The notes below the pieces were generated by a model, which searched no databases, was not told where the DNA came from, and saw only the letters and a list, made by a program, of their open reading frames with translations. From Streptomyces sp. ISL-98 (GTDB lineage Bacteria; Actinomycetota; Actinomycetes; Streptomycetales; Streptomycetaceae): a stretch of DNA of 64,000 nucleotides. Each line of letters opens with the position of its first letter. Positions within the stretch are counted from its first letter, which is position 1. Shown in pieces: positions 42,141 to 49,929 of the stretch. The DNA lies in contig NZ_JAGGPB010000020.1 of assembly GCF_018614055.1 (NCBI RefSeq), forward strand, positions 165,012 to 229,011, read 5' to 3'. A program made the translations under genes and the position numbers.

Positions 42141-43094
42141 ATGGTGCATAACCCGAGCTCACGGCAACGCCTGTCACCCAGCAGTTACGAAGAAGACATC
42201 CAGCAGGTACTCGCCCCGCGGCTCACGTACTTCGCCGCGGTCGCCCGCCACGAGCACGTCACGCGCGCGGCGCACGAACTCGGCGTACCGCAGTCGACTC
42301 TCTCGCGCGCCATGGTCAGGCTGGAAGAGGACCTGGGAGTCGCCCTGTTCGCGCGCAAGGGCCGCACCGTCTCGCTCACCCCGGCCGGCCGTACCTTCCT
42401 CACCACCGTCGAACGCGCACTGGCCGAGGTCGAGAGGGCGGCGGATTCGGTACGCGCCGACGCCGACCCGGCGACCGGCAAGGTCGCCTTCGGCTTTCTG
42501 CACACCATGGGCTCCGAGACTGTTCCGGGACTGATCCGGGCCTTCCGCGCCGATCATCCGCGCGTACGGTTCCAGCTCGTCCAGAACTACGGCGAAGCGA
42601 TGATCGAGCGCCTGCGCGCCGGTGACCTCGACCTCTGCCTGACCTCGCCGGTCCCCGACGCCCCCGACCTGGTGGCCCGGCGCCTCGATGAACAGCGGCT
42701 GCGCCTGGTGGTCCCCGACGACCACCGTCTCGCCACCCGCAAACGCGTCCGGCTGGCCGAGGCCGCGGACGAGACCTTCGTGACGCTGGAACCCGGCTAC
42801 GGACTGCGCCGTATCACCGACGACCTGTGCGCCGAGGCGGGCTTCAAGCCGAAGGTGGCCTTCGAGGGCGAGGAGGCCGAGACCCTGCGCGGCCTGGTGG
42901 CGGCCGGGCTCGGGGTGGCCCTGCTGCCGCCGCCGGCGGTGGCCCGCCCGGGCGTCGTGGAGCTGACGGTGACGGCTCCCCGCGCGGTACGGGAGATCGG
43001 CGTCGCCTGGCTGGACGGCCACCCGGACACGCCTCCGGTGGCGGCCTTCAAGCAGTTCCTGCTGTCCCGCAGGGGCCGCCTGCTCCCGGAATGA
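42141..43094 (+). CDS. LysR-family transcriptional regulator
   Basis: This 317-residue protein has the winged helix-turn-helix at about residues 27-85: LTYFAAVARHEHVTRAAHEL, GVPQSTLSRAMVRLEEDLG, VALFARKGRTVSLTPAGRTF. A linker helix (LAEVERAADSVRADADP) and a periplasmic-binding-protein-like effector domain (KVAFGFLHTMGSETVPGLIR, LRAGDLDLCLTSP, GLGVALLPPPAV) follow. It lies divergent from the MFS gene and probably controls it in response to a transported compound. The ATG at this position was chosen over one 36 bases upstream because it leaves room for a shared promoter with the divergent gene. Confidence 0.92.
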   Translation: MVHNPSSRQRLSPSSYEEDIQQVLAPRLTYFAAVARHEHVTRAAHELGVPQSTLSRAMVRLEEDLGVALFARKGRTVSLTPAGRTFLTTVERALAEVERAADSVRADADPATGKVAFGFLHTMGSETVPGLIRAFRADHPRVRFQLVQNYGEAMIERLRAGDLDLCLTSPVPDAPDLVARRLDEQRLRLVVPDDHRLATRKRVRLAEAADETFVTLEPGYGLRRITDDLCAEAGFKPKVAFEGEEAETLRGLVAAGLGVALLPPPAVARPGVVELTVTAPRAVREIGVAWLDGHPDTPPVAAFKQFLLSRRGRLLPE

Positions 43095-43118
43095 CCGCGG
43101 CGGCGCTAGCGTCGACCC

Positions 43119-43391
43119 ATGTCGACTACGCCTCCTTCGCACCCGGACCGCTACACGGTGGAGATCAAGCCCCGCGCGGCCGACGCCGACGGCCACCCCA
43201 ACCACGGAGCAACGCTGCGCACGGCGGTGGTGGAGGCGACGGGGAGGACGGGCGAGAGTGGCTACCCGCGCTACGAGGGGGAGGGGGTGCAGGCGGAGAT
43301 CGACCCCGAGACTCGTACGGTCGAAGCGATCACCTTGGACGGCGAGGAGCTGCCGTACGGGTGGGTGGCGGAGTTGTCGGGCGGAGCGTGA
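43119..43391 (+). CDS. Small conserved-looking hypothetical protein
   Basis: This 90-residue protein is soluble and acidic, beginning DRYTVEIKPRAADADGHPNH. Beta-strand-like segments follow: TLRTAVVEATG, VQAEIDPETRTVEAITLDGE and LPYGWVAELSGG. No domain, cysteine pair or signal peptide is recognised. It follows the LysR gene by 24 bases in the same direction. Its codon third positions are as GC-biased as the neighbours, which supports a real gene. The function is unknown. Confidence 0.7.
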   Translation: MSTTPPSHPDRYTVEIKPRAADADGHPNHGATLRTAVVEATGRTGESGYPRYEGEGVQAEIDPETRTVEAITLDGEELPYGWVAELSGGA

Positions 43392-43408
43392 GGGGCCTTT
43401 CTGTTCCC

Positions 43409-44182
43409 CTACCGCTGCAGCGCCCGCCCGAAGCCCACGGCCAGCGGCATCCGCAGCCCCAGCGGCGGCGGCGCCGCCAGCGCATCCGCCACCGGCCGTG
43501 CGTACCCGCGCCCGAACAGCGCCCCCAGCACGAAGTCGGACGCCAGTGCCAGCACTTCCGGCCGGTGCTGGCGCAGCGCATGGCCGTCCGAGTGGACCTC
43601 GAAGCGGCACGTGTCGCGGTTGACCTTCTTGGCCCGCGCCGCCAGCCGGTACGACAGCTCCGGGTCCGTACGTTCGTCGTTGGTGCCGTGCACGATCAGC
43701 ACATGCCGCCCCGCAAGCTGCTTCACCGGCTCCGGCTCCGCCGCGACATCGTCCTCCGGCAGCCACGGCGCCACCGCCAGCACCGAGTTGACCGCCGGGT
43801 GCCCCGCCGCGTGCAGTGCGGCCCGCCCGCCCATGTCGATCCCCGCGAGGCACACAGGTACGTCGCCGTAGCGCCGTACGACCTCGTCCGCCGCCCACTT
43901 CGCATCCGCGGCGAGCTGCGCGTCCGCCCCGTTCCAGCCCCGGCTGCGGTACCGCACGACATGCGCGGCCAGCCCGTCCGTGCGTCCCGCCCCGGCCAGG
44001 CTCCTGGCGAGCGGCAGTGCGCCGGCGTAGGCGAAGGGGGACGGCTTGCGTGCCGAGAGGGACTCGCCGGCGGGAAGCAGCAGTACTACGGCGTTGACGC
44101 TGCCCCTGCTCCCGTTGCCCCCGGCAGCCCCGTAAGCCCGTCCGAGGCGGGGCTCCGGAAGCGGGATTGCTTGCTGTGCCAT
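43409..44182 (-). CDS. Alpha/beta hydrolase-fold protein with Asp in the nucleophile elbow
   Basis: This 257-residue protein has the alpha/beta hydrolase pattern. An early strand VNAVVLLLPAGES is followed by the nucleophile-elbow segment VPVCLAGIDMGGRAALHAAG, strand HVLIVHGTNDERTDPEL with the acid Asp, and HSDGHALRQH with the likely catalytic His. At the elbow the usual serine (G-x-S-x-G) is aspartate (G-I-D-M-G), as in haloalkane dehalogenases and epoxide hydrolases. Either it uses an ester-aspartate mechanism or it is a non-hydrolytic relative. It is divergent from the adenosine deaminase gene across 103 bases that contain a perfect nucleoside operator; whether it is co-regulated is unknown. 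Confidence 0.82.
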   Translation of the reverse strand: MAQQAIPLPEPRLGRAYGAAGGNGSRGSVNAVVLLLPAGESLSARKPSPFAYAGALPLARSLAGAGRTDGLAAHVVRYRSRGWNGADAQLAADAKWAADEVVRRYGDVPVCLAGIDMGGRAALHAAGHPAVNSVLAVAPWLPEDDVAAEPEPVKQLAGRHVLIVHGTNDERTDPELSYRLAARAKKVNRDTCRFEVHSDGHALRQHRPEVLALASDFVLGALFGRGYARPVADALAAPPPLGLRMPLAVGFGRALQR

Positions 44183-44257
44183 GACAGAACAGTCTCAGAA
44201 GCCCAGGTGTACTCCACCCGTCCGCACGGTCACTGTTACGTATCGACAGGAGGTGAT

Positions 44258-44269
44258 CTACGCGCGTAG
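44258..44269. promoter_or_regulatory. Nucleoside-regulon operator (upstream of add)
   Basis: A perfect CTACGCGCGTAG ending 16 bases before the adenosine deaminase ATG, close enough to block initiation of transcription directly. Confidence 0.8.
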
Positions 44270-44285
44270 GCATTAGAGTGCGCAG

Positions 44286-45440
44286 ATGACGAGCGAGACC
44301 CCGAACACCCCGACCGCGGACCAGATCCGCCGCGCCCCGAAGGTGCTGCTCCACGACCACCTCGACGGTGGTCTGCGGCCCGGCACGATCATCGATCTCG
44401 CCCGCGAGGCGGGTTACGAGGCACTCCCGGAGACCGACGCCGACAAGCTCGGCATCTGGTTCCGCGAGGCGGCCGACTCCGGATCCCTGCCCCGCTACCT
44501 GGAGACCTTCGCGCACACCTGCGCCGTCATGCAGACGCGTGACGCGCTCATCCGCGTCGCCGCGGAGTGCGCCGAGGACCTCGCCGAGGACGGTGTCGTC
44601 TACGCCGAGATCCGGTACGCACCCGAGCAGCACCTCGAAAAGGGTCTGACCCTCGAAGAGGTCGTCGAGGCCGTCAACGAGGGCTTCAGGGAGGGCGAGC
44701 GCCGCGCGAAGGCGAACGGCCACCGCATCCGCGTCGGCGCCCTGCTGACCGCCATGCGGCACGCCGCCCGCGCCCTCGAAATCGCCGAACTGGCCAACCG
44801 CTACCGCGACCAGGGCGTCACCGGCTTCGACATCGCGGGCGCCGAGGCGGGCTTCCCGCCCACCCGCCACCTCGACGCCTTCGAGTACCTCAAGCGCGAG
44901 AACAACCACTTCACGATCCACGCGGGCGAGGCCTTCGGCCTGCCGTCGATCTGGCAGGCGCTCCAGTGGTGCGGCGCCGACCGGCTCGGCCACGGCGTAC
45001 GCATCATCGACGACATCGAGGTCGCGGAGGACGGCAGCGTCCAGCTGGGCCGCCTCGCCTCGTACGTGCGCGACAAGCGCATCCCGCTGGAGATGTGCCC
45101 CACGTCGAACCTCCAGACGGGCGCCGCGGACTCGTACGCCGCCCACCCGATCGGCCTGCTGCGCAAGCTGCACTTCCGGACCACGGTGAACACCGACAAC
45201 CGGCTCATGAGCGGTACCAGCATGAGCCGCGAATTCGAGCACCTGGTCGATGCTTTCGGTTACACGCTCGACGACATGCAGTGGTTCACAGTCAATGCGA
45301 TGAAGTCAGCATTCATTCCTTTCGACGAACGACTCGCCATGATCAATGACGTGATTAAGCCCGGATATGCCGAGCTGAAATCCGAATGGCTGTTCCGTCA
45401 GACCGCCACGACCAGCGGTTCTTCCTCGTTCGGAGGCTGA
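44286..45440 (+). CDS. add: Adenosine deaminase
   Basis: This 384-residue metallohydrolase deaminates adenosine and deoxyadenosine to inosine and deoxyinosine. The zinc ligands and catalytic residues are in [14 protein letters not shown] (H-x-H), [13 protein letters not shown] (His and the catalytic Glu), RLGHGVRI and [13 protein letters not shown] (the Asp pair). The segment [17 protein letters not shown] is also family-typical. It is full length. A perfect operator of the nucleoside regulon lies just upstream, and the gene ends at a strong bidirectional hairpin. It is monocistronic. Confidence 0.96.
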   Translation: MTSETPNTPTADQIRRAPKVLLHDHLDGGLRPGTIIDLAREAGYEALPETDADKLGIWFREAADSGSLPRYLETFAHTCAVMQTRDALIRVAAECAEDLAEDGVVYAEIRYAPEQHLEKGLTLEEVVEAVNEGFREGERRAKANGHRIRVGALLTAMRHAARALEIAELANRYRDQGVTGFDIAGAEAGFPPTRHLDAFEYLKRENNHFTIHAGEAFGLPSIWQALQWCGADRLGHGVRIIDDIEVAEDGSVQLGRLASYVRDKRIPLEMCPTSNLQTGAADSYAAHPIGLLRKLHFRTTVNTDNRLMSGTSMSREFEHLVDAFGYTLDDMQWFTVNAMKSAFIPFDERLAMINDVIKPGYAELKSEWLFRQTATTSGSSSFGG

Positions 45441-45450
45441 TCGCACCTAT

Positions 45451-45490
45451 AGAAAAGCGGCCGGGAAGTGCATTTCCTGGCCGCTTTTCT
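45451..45490. terminator. Terminator hairpin after add
   Basis: AGAAAAGCGGCC pairs with GGCCGCTTTTCT and the stem extends inward through GGAA/TTCC around a GTGCAT loop. The A-rich left and T-rich right arms make it functional in either direction. Confidence 0.88.
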
Positions 45491-45565
45491 GTGTTTGCAG
45501 GCGGCATGATTGCCTGGCTAGCTTGCAGAGTCGCTCACAATCCCCGTCGCAAGGACATTTCTTCC

Positions 45566-45871
45566 ATGAAGCAGTCTGCTGCCAAGACTCTCGGCGTCGC
45601 CGCCCTGGGTGCCGCCTTCGCCGCTGCCGCCGCCGGCAGCGCTACCGCCGCCCCGGCCGCCCCGGCGGTCCCGGACGCACTGAGCACGGTGACCAGCACG
45701 GTGCCCGCCGGGATGGTGACCGAGCTTCTTCCCCCCGGCGCCGCCGAGGGCCTGGCGGTCGGCCAGCAGAAGCTCGGTCAGGGCCTCTCCCACGTTCCTC
45801 TTGTTCCTCTGCAGGAGCCGGGCCTGGTCGGCGGCCTTCCCTTCCAAGGGCTGCCCGTCATCGGAGGCTGA
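45566..45871 (+). CDS. Small secreted protein of unknown function
   Basis: This 101-residue product has a Sec signal peptide: basic start MKQSAAKT, hydrophobic Ala-rich core (GVAALGAAFAAAAAG) and a signal-peptidase site near ATAAPAAP. The mature chain is about 70 residues, without cysteine, rich in Pro, Val, Leu and Gly, and contains LSTVTSTVPAGMVTELLPPG. No domain is recognised. AAGGAC lies upstream of the ATG and a hairpin follows. It resembles in general style, but not clearly in sequence, the other small secreted protein near the tyrosinase genes. The role is unknown; a cell-surface function is possible. Confidence 0.72.
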   Translation: MKQSAAKTLGVAALGAAFAAAAAGSATAAPAAPAVPDALSTVTSTVPAGMVTELLPPGAAEGLAVGQQKLGQGLSHVPLVPLQEPGLVGGLPFQGLPVIGG

Positions 45872-45909
45872 TTCACCGCACAGGTGTCACCCGTACACGG
45901 CACGCAGAA

Positions 45910-45940
45910 GGGGCGCCCACCGGATTCCGGTGAGCGCCCC
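45910..45940. terminator. Bidirectional terminator hairpin
   Basis: GGGGCGCCCACCGG pairs with CCGGTGAGCGCCCC (one mismatch) around an ATT loop, between the convergent small-secreted-protein and PspC genes. Confidence 0.75.
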
Positions 45941-45979
45941 TCGGCGTCGGAGTGCGGGATTGCGCACGGACTGCACGGA

Positions 45980-46180
45980 CTACCAGGCGGTCGTCGCGGT
46001 CTTCTCGCCCGGCAGGAACACCCACAGCGCCAGGTACAGCAGGAACTGCGGGCCGGGCAGCAGGCACGAGACCAGGAAGATGACCCGCATCGTGCTCGCG
46101 GAGGTACCGAAGCGCCGTGCCAGCGCAGCGCACACTCCGCCGATCATTCGGCCGTTACGGGGGCGGACAAGGGCGGTCAT
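45980..46180 (-). CDS. PspC-domain membrane protein
   Basis: This 66-residue protein is a single PspC domain. The N-terminal motif LVRPRNGRMIGGVCAALARRFG is followed by STMRVIFLVSCLLPGPQFLLYLALWVFLPGE, one or two membrane-spanning segments. PspC proteins take part in envelope stress sensing or bind phage-shock effectors; actinobacterial short forms are poorly characterised. The ATG has GAGGAG eight bases upstream. The next gene on this strand upstream encodes a VanZ-like protein. Confidence 0.88.
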   Translation of the reverse strand: MTALVRPRNGRMIGGVCAALARRFGTSASTMRVIFLVSCLLPGPQFLLYLALWVFLPGEKTATTAW

Positions 46181-46272
46181 GGCGGGCTCCTCGCGAGCTG
46201 GTCCGGGGGTCACTTCCGGTGTGCCTCCCGATGCCTCAATACTGCTCCCGGCACCCTCCGCGGGGCGTCGCT

Positions 46273-46827
46273 CTACGGGGCGATCCCGACCCTGGGAATC
46301 GTCGGGGTACGCCCCTGAGACACCTCGTCCGCCCTCAGTGCCCGGCCTCGCCCCCGCCGCTGCCGGCGTCGGCGCCGCAGCCGCGCCCGCCCCGCCGGTA
46401 CGACCGTCAGGTGCGCCAGCGCCACCCCGGCCGCGTTCAGCAGCACCGAGTCGACGTCGACGACCTGGCCCGGCACTCCGGTCTGGAGCAGCTCGATCCC
46501 GAGCGAGACCAGTGTCCCGGCCGCGACCGTACGTAACAGTGAGGCCACCGGCGAGACGAACAGCCTGCCCCCGGCCATCGGCAGCAGCACGCCCAGCGGC
46601 GCGAGCAGCAGCAGCCCCTCGCAGATACGGCGCGCGGCCTCGGCGGGGCCGAGCGCCAGGTCCGCCTTTATACCGGCCAGCGGATGGAAGTTCGGCGCCG
46701 TCATCCATGGAACGTCCAGGGGCCGAAGCGTCAGCCACCCGACGAGCAGCAGATGCGCGAGGAGGAGGAGACCTCCGGCGACGCGGAAGCGAATGATGAC
46801 GGCGCTGCCGTCCGAGCCATGACGCAC
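46273..46827 (-). CDS. VanZ-family membrane protein
   Basis: This protein of about 184 residues has three to four hydrophobic segments in the VanZ arrangement: VAGGLLLLAHLLLVGWLTLRP, then AARRICEGLLLLAPLGVLLP, SLLRTVAAGTLVSLGIELLQ and the conserved VDVDSVLLNAAGVALAHLTV. VanZ-like proteins are linked to teicoplanin tolerance and envelope functions, but most are uncharacterised. The basic C-terminus (RARLRRRRRQRR) is cytoplasmic. The GTG start is a choice among several possible ones and gives a short polar leader before the first helix. It lies downstream of the AfsQ2-linked lipoprotein gene on the same strand. Confidence 0.78.
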   Translation of the reverse strand: MRHGSDGSAVIIRFRVAGGLLLLAHLLLVGWLTLRPLDVPWMTAPNFHPLAGIKADLALGPAEAARRICEGLLLLAPLGVLLPMAGGRLFVSPVASLLRTVAAGTLVSLGIELLQTGVPGQVVDVDSVLLNAAGVALAHLTVVPAGRARLRRRRRQRRGRGRALRADEVSQGRTPTIPRVGIAP

Positions 46828-46924
46828 GCCCCACAAGACGCGTCTACCGGCGGGATCGGTTCCGCCATCTTCCACGGCGTGCGGAACCACAGTGCGAGGT
46901 GCCACCGAGCCACAGTGCCGCCGT

Positions 46925-47566
46925 TCAGCGCGACGGGCGGATCTCACCCACCGTCGGAACGGCGTCCGGCCGGTCCTTGAGCGCCGACGTGCACTGATAG
47001 CCGCGCGCAGGGTCGTCGGAAGGCCCGCCGAGGACCACGGCCCCGTCGGACCCGGACGCCGCACTGTCCGCGTACGTACAGACAATCTGCGCCAGCGCGT
47101 GCGTGGGCAGATCCTCCGGCTGGCTGCTCAGCCGCAGCGCGTTCTTCGCATCGCCCTCGCGCGGACCGGAAACGGCCAGTGTGTCCCGTACGACCGTGGT
47201 GAAACCGGCCTGCTTCTCCTCGGCCGACGGATCCCTCTGGAGCTCGTCGAGGAGCGTCTGCGCGACCCGCACCCGGTCCGACATCAGTTTTTCCTCGGGT
47301 ATCCGCACCGCCCGGTCCACCGAGACCAGTTGCGCCCCGCAGACGAGGTACACCTCGAGCGGAATGCCCGGCGTCGACTGCGTGGCGATGTCCTCCGGCG
47401 CCAGCTCGCACGGCACCCTCGACGGGGCAGCGCCCGCGTCGACCGGCACCGACGTCGTCCGGATGCCGCAGCCGGCCAGGGCGGCGCAGAGCACGGCGAG
47501 GCCCGTGACGGAGCCCAGCCGCCTGCGTCGCGTCACGCTCTCCGCGGCTGTCACTGCTCTTCGCAT
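46925..47566 (-). CDS. Lipoprotein of the afsQ locus
   Basis: This 213-residue protein has a lipoprotein signal ending AALAGC, with Cys33 as lipidated residue. The mature part contains further cysteines (VPCELAPED, LVCGAQLV, AQIVCTYAD, YQCTSALK) and the segment LEVYLVCGAQLVSVDRAVRI, reminiscent of GerM-type sporulation/spore-germination modules, though weakly. It overlaps the sensor-kinase gene by 16 bases and so is the third gene of the regulator-kinase-lipoprotein operon. A lipoprotein next to a sensor kinase may modulate signal detection outside the membrane, as proposed for other actinobacterial systems; here that is inference. Confidence 0.85.
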   Translation of the reverse strand: MRRAVTAAESVTRRRRLGSVTGLAVLCAALAGCGIRTTSVPVDAGAAPSRVPCELAPEDIATQSTPGIPLEVYLVCGAQLVSVDRAVRIPEEKLMSDRVRVAQTLLDELQRDPSAEEKQAGFTTVVRDTLAVSGPREGDAKNALRLSSQPEDLPTHALAQIVCTYADSAASGSDGAVVLGGPSDDPARGYQCTSALKDRPDAVPTVGEIRPSR

Positions 47567-49086
47567 TCCTCCCCCTCTCTCACGCCGTCGTCCTCTCCCT
47601 CGTCCGCCGTCTGCGACACATCGAGCGGCAGCCGCAGTACGAACACCGCGCCACCCTCCTCCGAGTTGGACGCCGTGATGTCGCCGCCGTGAATGTGCGC
47701 GTTCTCCATCGCGATGGACAGTCCGAGGCCACTGCCCTCGGAACGCGGCCGCGACGCGCTCGCCTTGTAGAAACGGTCGAAGACATGCGGCAGTACGTCC
47801 TCGGGGATGCCCGGGCCGTGGTCCCGTACCTCGATGACCAGCTCGTGATCGACGGGCCGCACCGACACCCGTACCGGCGAACCGCCGTGCTTCAGCGCGT
47901 TCCCGATCAGATTCGCCAGGATCACATCCAGCCGGCGCGGGTCGAGCCGCGCCATGATGCCGCGCTCGGCGTCGAGATCCACCGCGTCCAGCCAGGCGCG
48001 GGCGTCGATGCAGGCGGTCACCTGGTCGGCGACATCGACGTCGTCGAGGACGAGACGGGCCGTACCCGCGTCGAAGCGGGTCACCTCCATCAGGTTCTCC
48101 ACCAGGTCGTTCAGGCGCCGCGTCTCGCTCACCACCAGATGCACGGCGGGCGCGATCATCGGGTCGAGGTTGTCCGCCTCGTCCTCCAGGACCTCCGCCA
48201 CCGCCGTGATCGCGGTGAGCGGCGTCCGCAGTTCGTGCGACATGTCGGCGACGAAGCGGCGGCTCGACTCCTCCCGCGCGGTCATGTCGGCGACCTTCTT
48301 CTCCAGCGACTCGGCGGTCCTGTTGAACGTCCGTGACAGATCGGCCAGTTCGTCCGTACCCGACACCCGCAGCCGGGTGTCGAGCTTCCCCTCACCGAGG
48401 CGCCGCGCCGCGTCCCCGAGCCGCTGCACGGGCTTGAGCACCGTCGTCGCCGCAGCCTGCGCGAGCAGCGCGGAGCCGAGGAGCGCGAGCGCGGTGGCGA
48501 TCGCGAGGGACCAGGCGAGCGAGTTGAGGTCGGCGCGCTCCTGCTCCAGGGAGGTCAGCATGTAACCGGTCGGCCCGCCACCGATGACCTTCGTACCGGC
48601 CACCAGGAACGGCTTGTCCTTCGGGCTTATCCGCAGCCAGTACAGGTGGTACGCATAGTCGTTCGCGTCCGTGACCTTCTGCTTGCGGTTCACCGCATCC
48701 TGAAGCTCCTGCGGTACGTCTTCGAGCGTGAAGGCGTCGATGTCGGAGTTGCCGACGATCGGCTTGCCCGCCGCACGCTCGTCGACGAGCAGCACGCTGT
48801 AACCGGGGCCGCTGCTGGCCGCCATCTGCGCGGCCGCGGCCTGGAGTTCGGACTGCGTCGGGCGTATCGGCAGAGTGGCAGCGCGGTTCTGCATCTCCTG
48901 CCGGAAGTCGTTCAGCGCGGCGTCCTGCGTACGCGTCAGCACCGCCTCGCGGTTGAGCCAGTACGCGATGGCGGACGCGGAGACGGCGGCGGTCAGCGCC
49001 ACGAGGGCGAACACGACGACGAGCCGCAGCCGCAGACTGGTCCAGCGCAGCCCCGCCAGCAGCGCCCGCCTGGGGGCGGCACTCAC
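47551..49086 (-). CDS. afsQ2: Two-component sensor histidine kinase AfsQ2
   Basis: This 511-residue membrane kinase has a first transmembrane helix (about 18-40, LRLVVVFALVALTAAVSASA) and an extracellular sensor region (about 45-190). The second transmembrane helix is near 198-220 (LAWSLAIATALALLGSALLA), followed by a HAMP domain and a dimerisation/phosphoacceptor helix with the H-box FVADMSHELRTPL. The ATPase has N-box NLIGNALKHG, HGPGIPEDVL and SGLGLSIAMENAHIHGG. Its partner is the response regulator encoded just upstream, overlapping by a GTGA. In S. coelicolor this pair controls antibiotic synthesis and nitrogen-linked metabolism. The assignment rests on sequence plus the divergent sigQ and lipoprotein neighbours. 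Confidence 0.93.
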   Translation of the reverse strand: MSAAPRRALLAGLRWTSLRLRLVVVFALVALTAAVSASAIAYWLNREAVLTRTQDAALNDFRQEMQNRAATLPIRPTQSELQAAAAQMAASSGPGYSVLLVDERAAGKPIVGNSDIDAFTLEDVPQELQDAVNRKQKVTDANDYAYHLYWLRISPKDKPFLVAGTKVIGGGPTGYMLTSLEQERADLNSLAWSLAIATALALLGSALLAQAAATTVLKPVQRLGDAARRLGEGKLDTRLRVSGTDELADLSRTFNRTAESLEKKVADMTAREESSRRFVADMSHELRTPLTAITAVAEVLEDEADNLDPMIAPAVHLVVSETRRLNDLVENLMEVTRFDAGTARLVLDDVDVADQVTACIDARAWLDAVDLDAERGIMARLDPRRLDVILANLIGNALKHGGSPVRVSVRPVDHELVIEVRDHGPGIPEDVLPHVFDRFYKASASRPRSEGSGLGLSIAMENAHIHGGDITASNSEEGGAVFVLRLPLDVSQTADEGEDDGVREGEECEEQ

Positions 49087-49769
49087 GAAGGTGTGTCCAG
49101 CCGGTAACCGACGCCCCGGACGGTACGGATGAGAGTCGGCGACGACGGTACGTCCTCGACCTTGGCCCGCAGCCGCTGCACACAGGCGTCGACCAGCCGC
49201 GAGTCGCCGAGGTAGTCGTGCTCCCACACCAGCCGCAGCAACTGCTGCCGCGACAGGGCCTGCCCGGGTCTGCGGCTGAGCTCCAGGAGCAGCCGCAGCT
49301 CGGTCGGCGTGAGCTGCAGGTCCTCGCCGTTCTTGGTGACCGTCATGGCGGAGCGGTCGATGGTCACATTGCCGAAGACCGCGGCGTCGTTGGCTTCCCG
49401 CTCGCCGCGACGCAGCACCGCGCGGATGCGGGCGTCGAGCACCCGGCCCTGCACGGGCTTGACGACGTAATCGTCCGCGCCCGACTCCAGGCCGACCACG
49501 ACGTCGATGTCGTCGCTGCGCGCGGTCAGCAGAATGATGGGCAATTGGTCGGTACGCCTGATGCGCCGGCACACCTCGAATCCGTCGATGCCGGGCAGCA
49601 TCACGTCCAGCACAATCAGATCCGGCCGCTGCTCGCGCAGCAGTTTCAGGCCGTCCTCTCCCGTCGCCGCGGTGGCCACTCGGTGGCCCTGGCGTGACAG
49701 CGAGAGTTCGAGGGCCGTGCGGATGGCGTCGTCGTCCTCGATCAGCAACAGGAAAGGCACAGAGGTCAT
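49083..49769 (-). CDS. afsQ1: Two-component response regulator AfsQ1
   Basis: This 228-residue OmpR-type regulator has the receiver acid cluster EDDD at 11-14, the phosphorylation site Asp55 in LIVLDVMLPG, and the conserved Lys in YVVKPVQ. The C-terminal winged helix contains LQLTPTELRLLLELSRRPGQ, RQQLLRLVWEHDYLGDSRLV and IRTVRGVGYRL. It is the first gene of the afsQ1-afsQ2-lipoprotein operon and is divergent from sigQ. The intergenic region carries the tandem half-site expected for AfsQ1 binding, so it likely regulates itself and sigQ. The ATG was chosen because the frame upstream runs into that promoter. Confidence 0.94.
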   Translation of the reverse strand: MTSVPFLLLIEDDDAIRTALELSLSRQGHRVATAATGEDGLKLLREQRPDLIVLDVMLPGIDGFEVCRRIRRTDQLPIILLTARSDDIDVVVGLESGADDYVVKPVQGRVLDARIRAVLRRGEREANDAAVFGNVTIDRSAMTVTKNGEDLQLTPTELRLLLELSRRPGQALSRQQLLRLVWEHDYLGDSRLVDACVQRLRAKVEDVPSSPTLIRTVRGVGYRLDTPS

Positions 49770-49819
49770 TCTGGCCCATGGGGGAGGAGTACTTCGACAG
49801 TTGGAGCCCTCCCATTGCT

Positions 49820-49835
49820 GTGACAGGCCTGTGAC
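49820..49835. promoter_or_regulatory. AfsQ1 binding site (GTnAC-n6-GTnAC)
   Basis: GTGAC-AGGCCT-GTGAC fits exactly the direct-repeat consensus reported for AfsQ1 in S. coelicolor. It lies in the intergenic region, 51 bases upstream of the afsQ1 start and 95 bases before the sigQ start. Confidence 0.85.
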
Positions 49836-49929
49836 AGTCGGCGGACACCGCGATGAAACTGCCCCGGCAAGCTCATTGGCACACGGACAGCAACGGACAG
49901 CAACGGATTCCACCGACGGGGGGCGCAAG

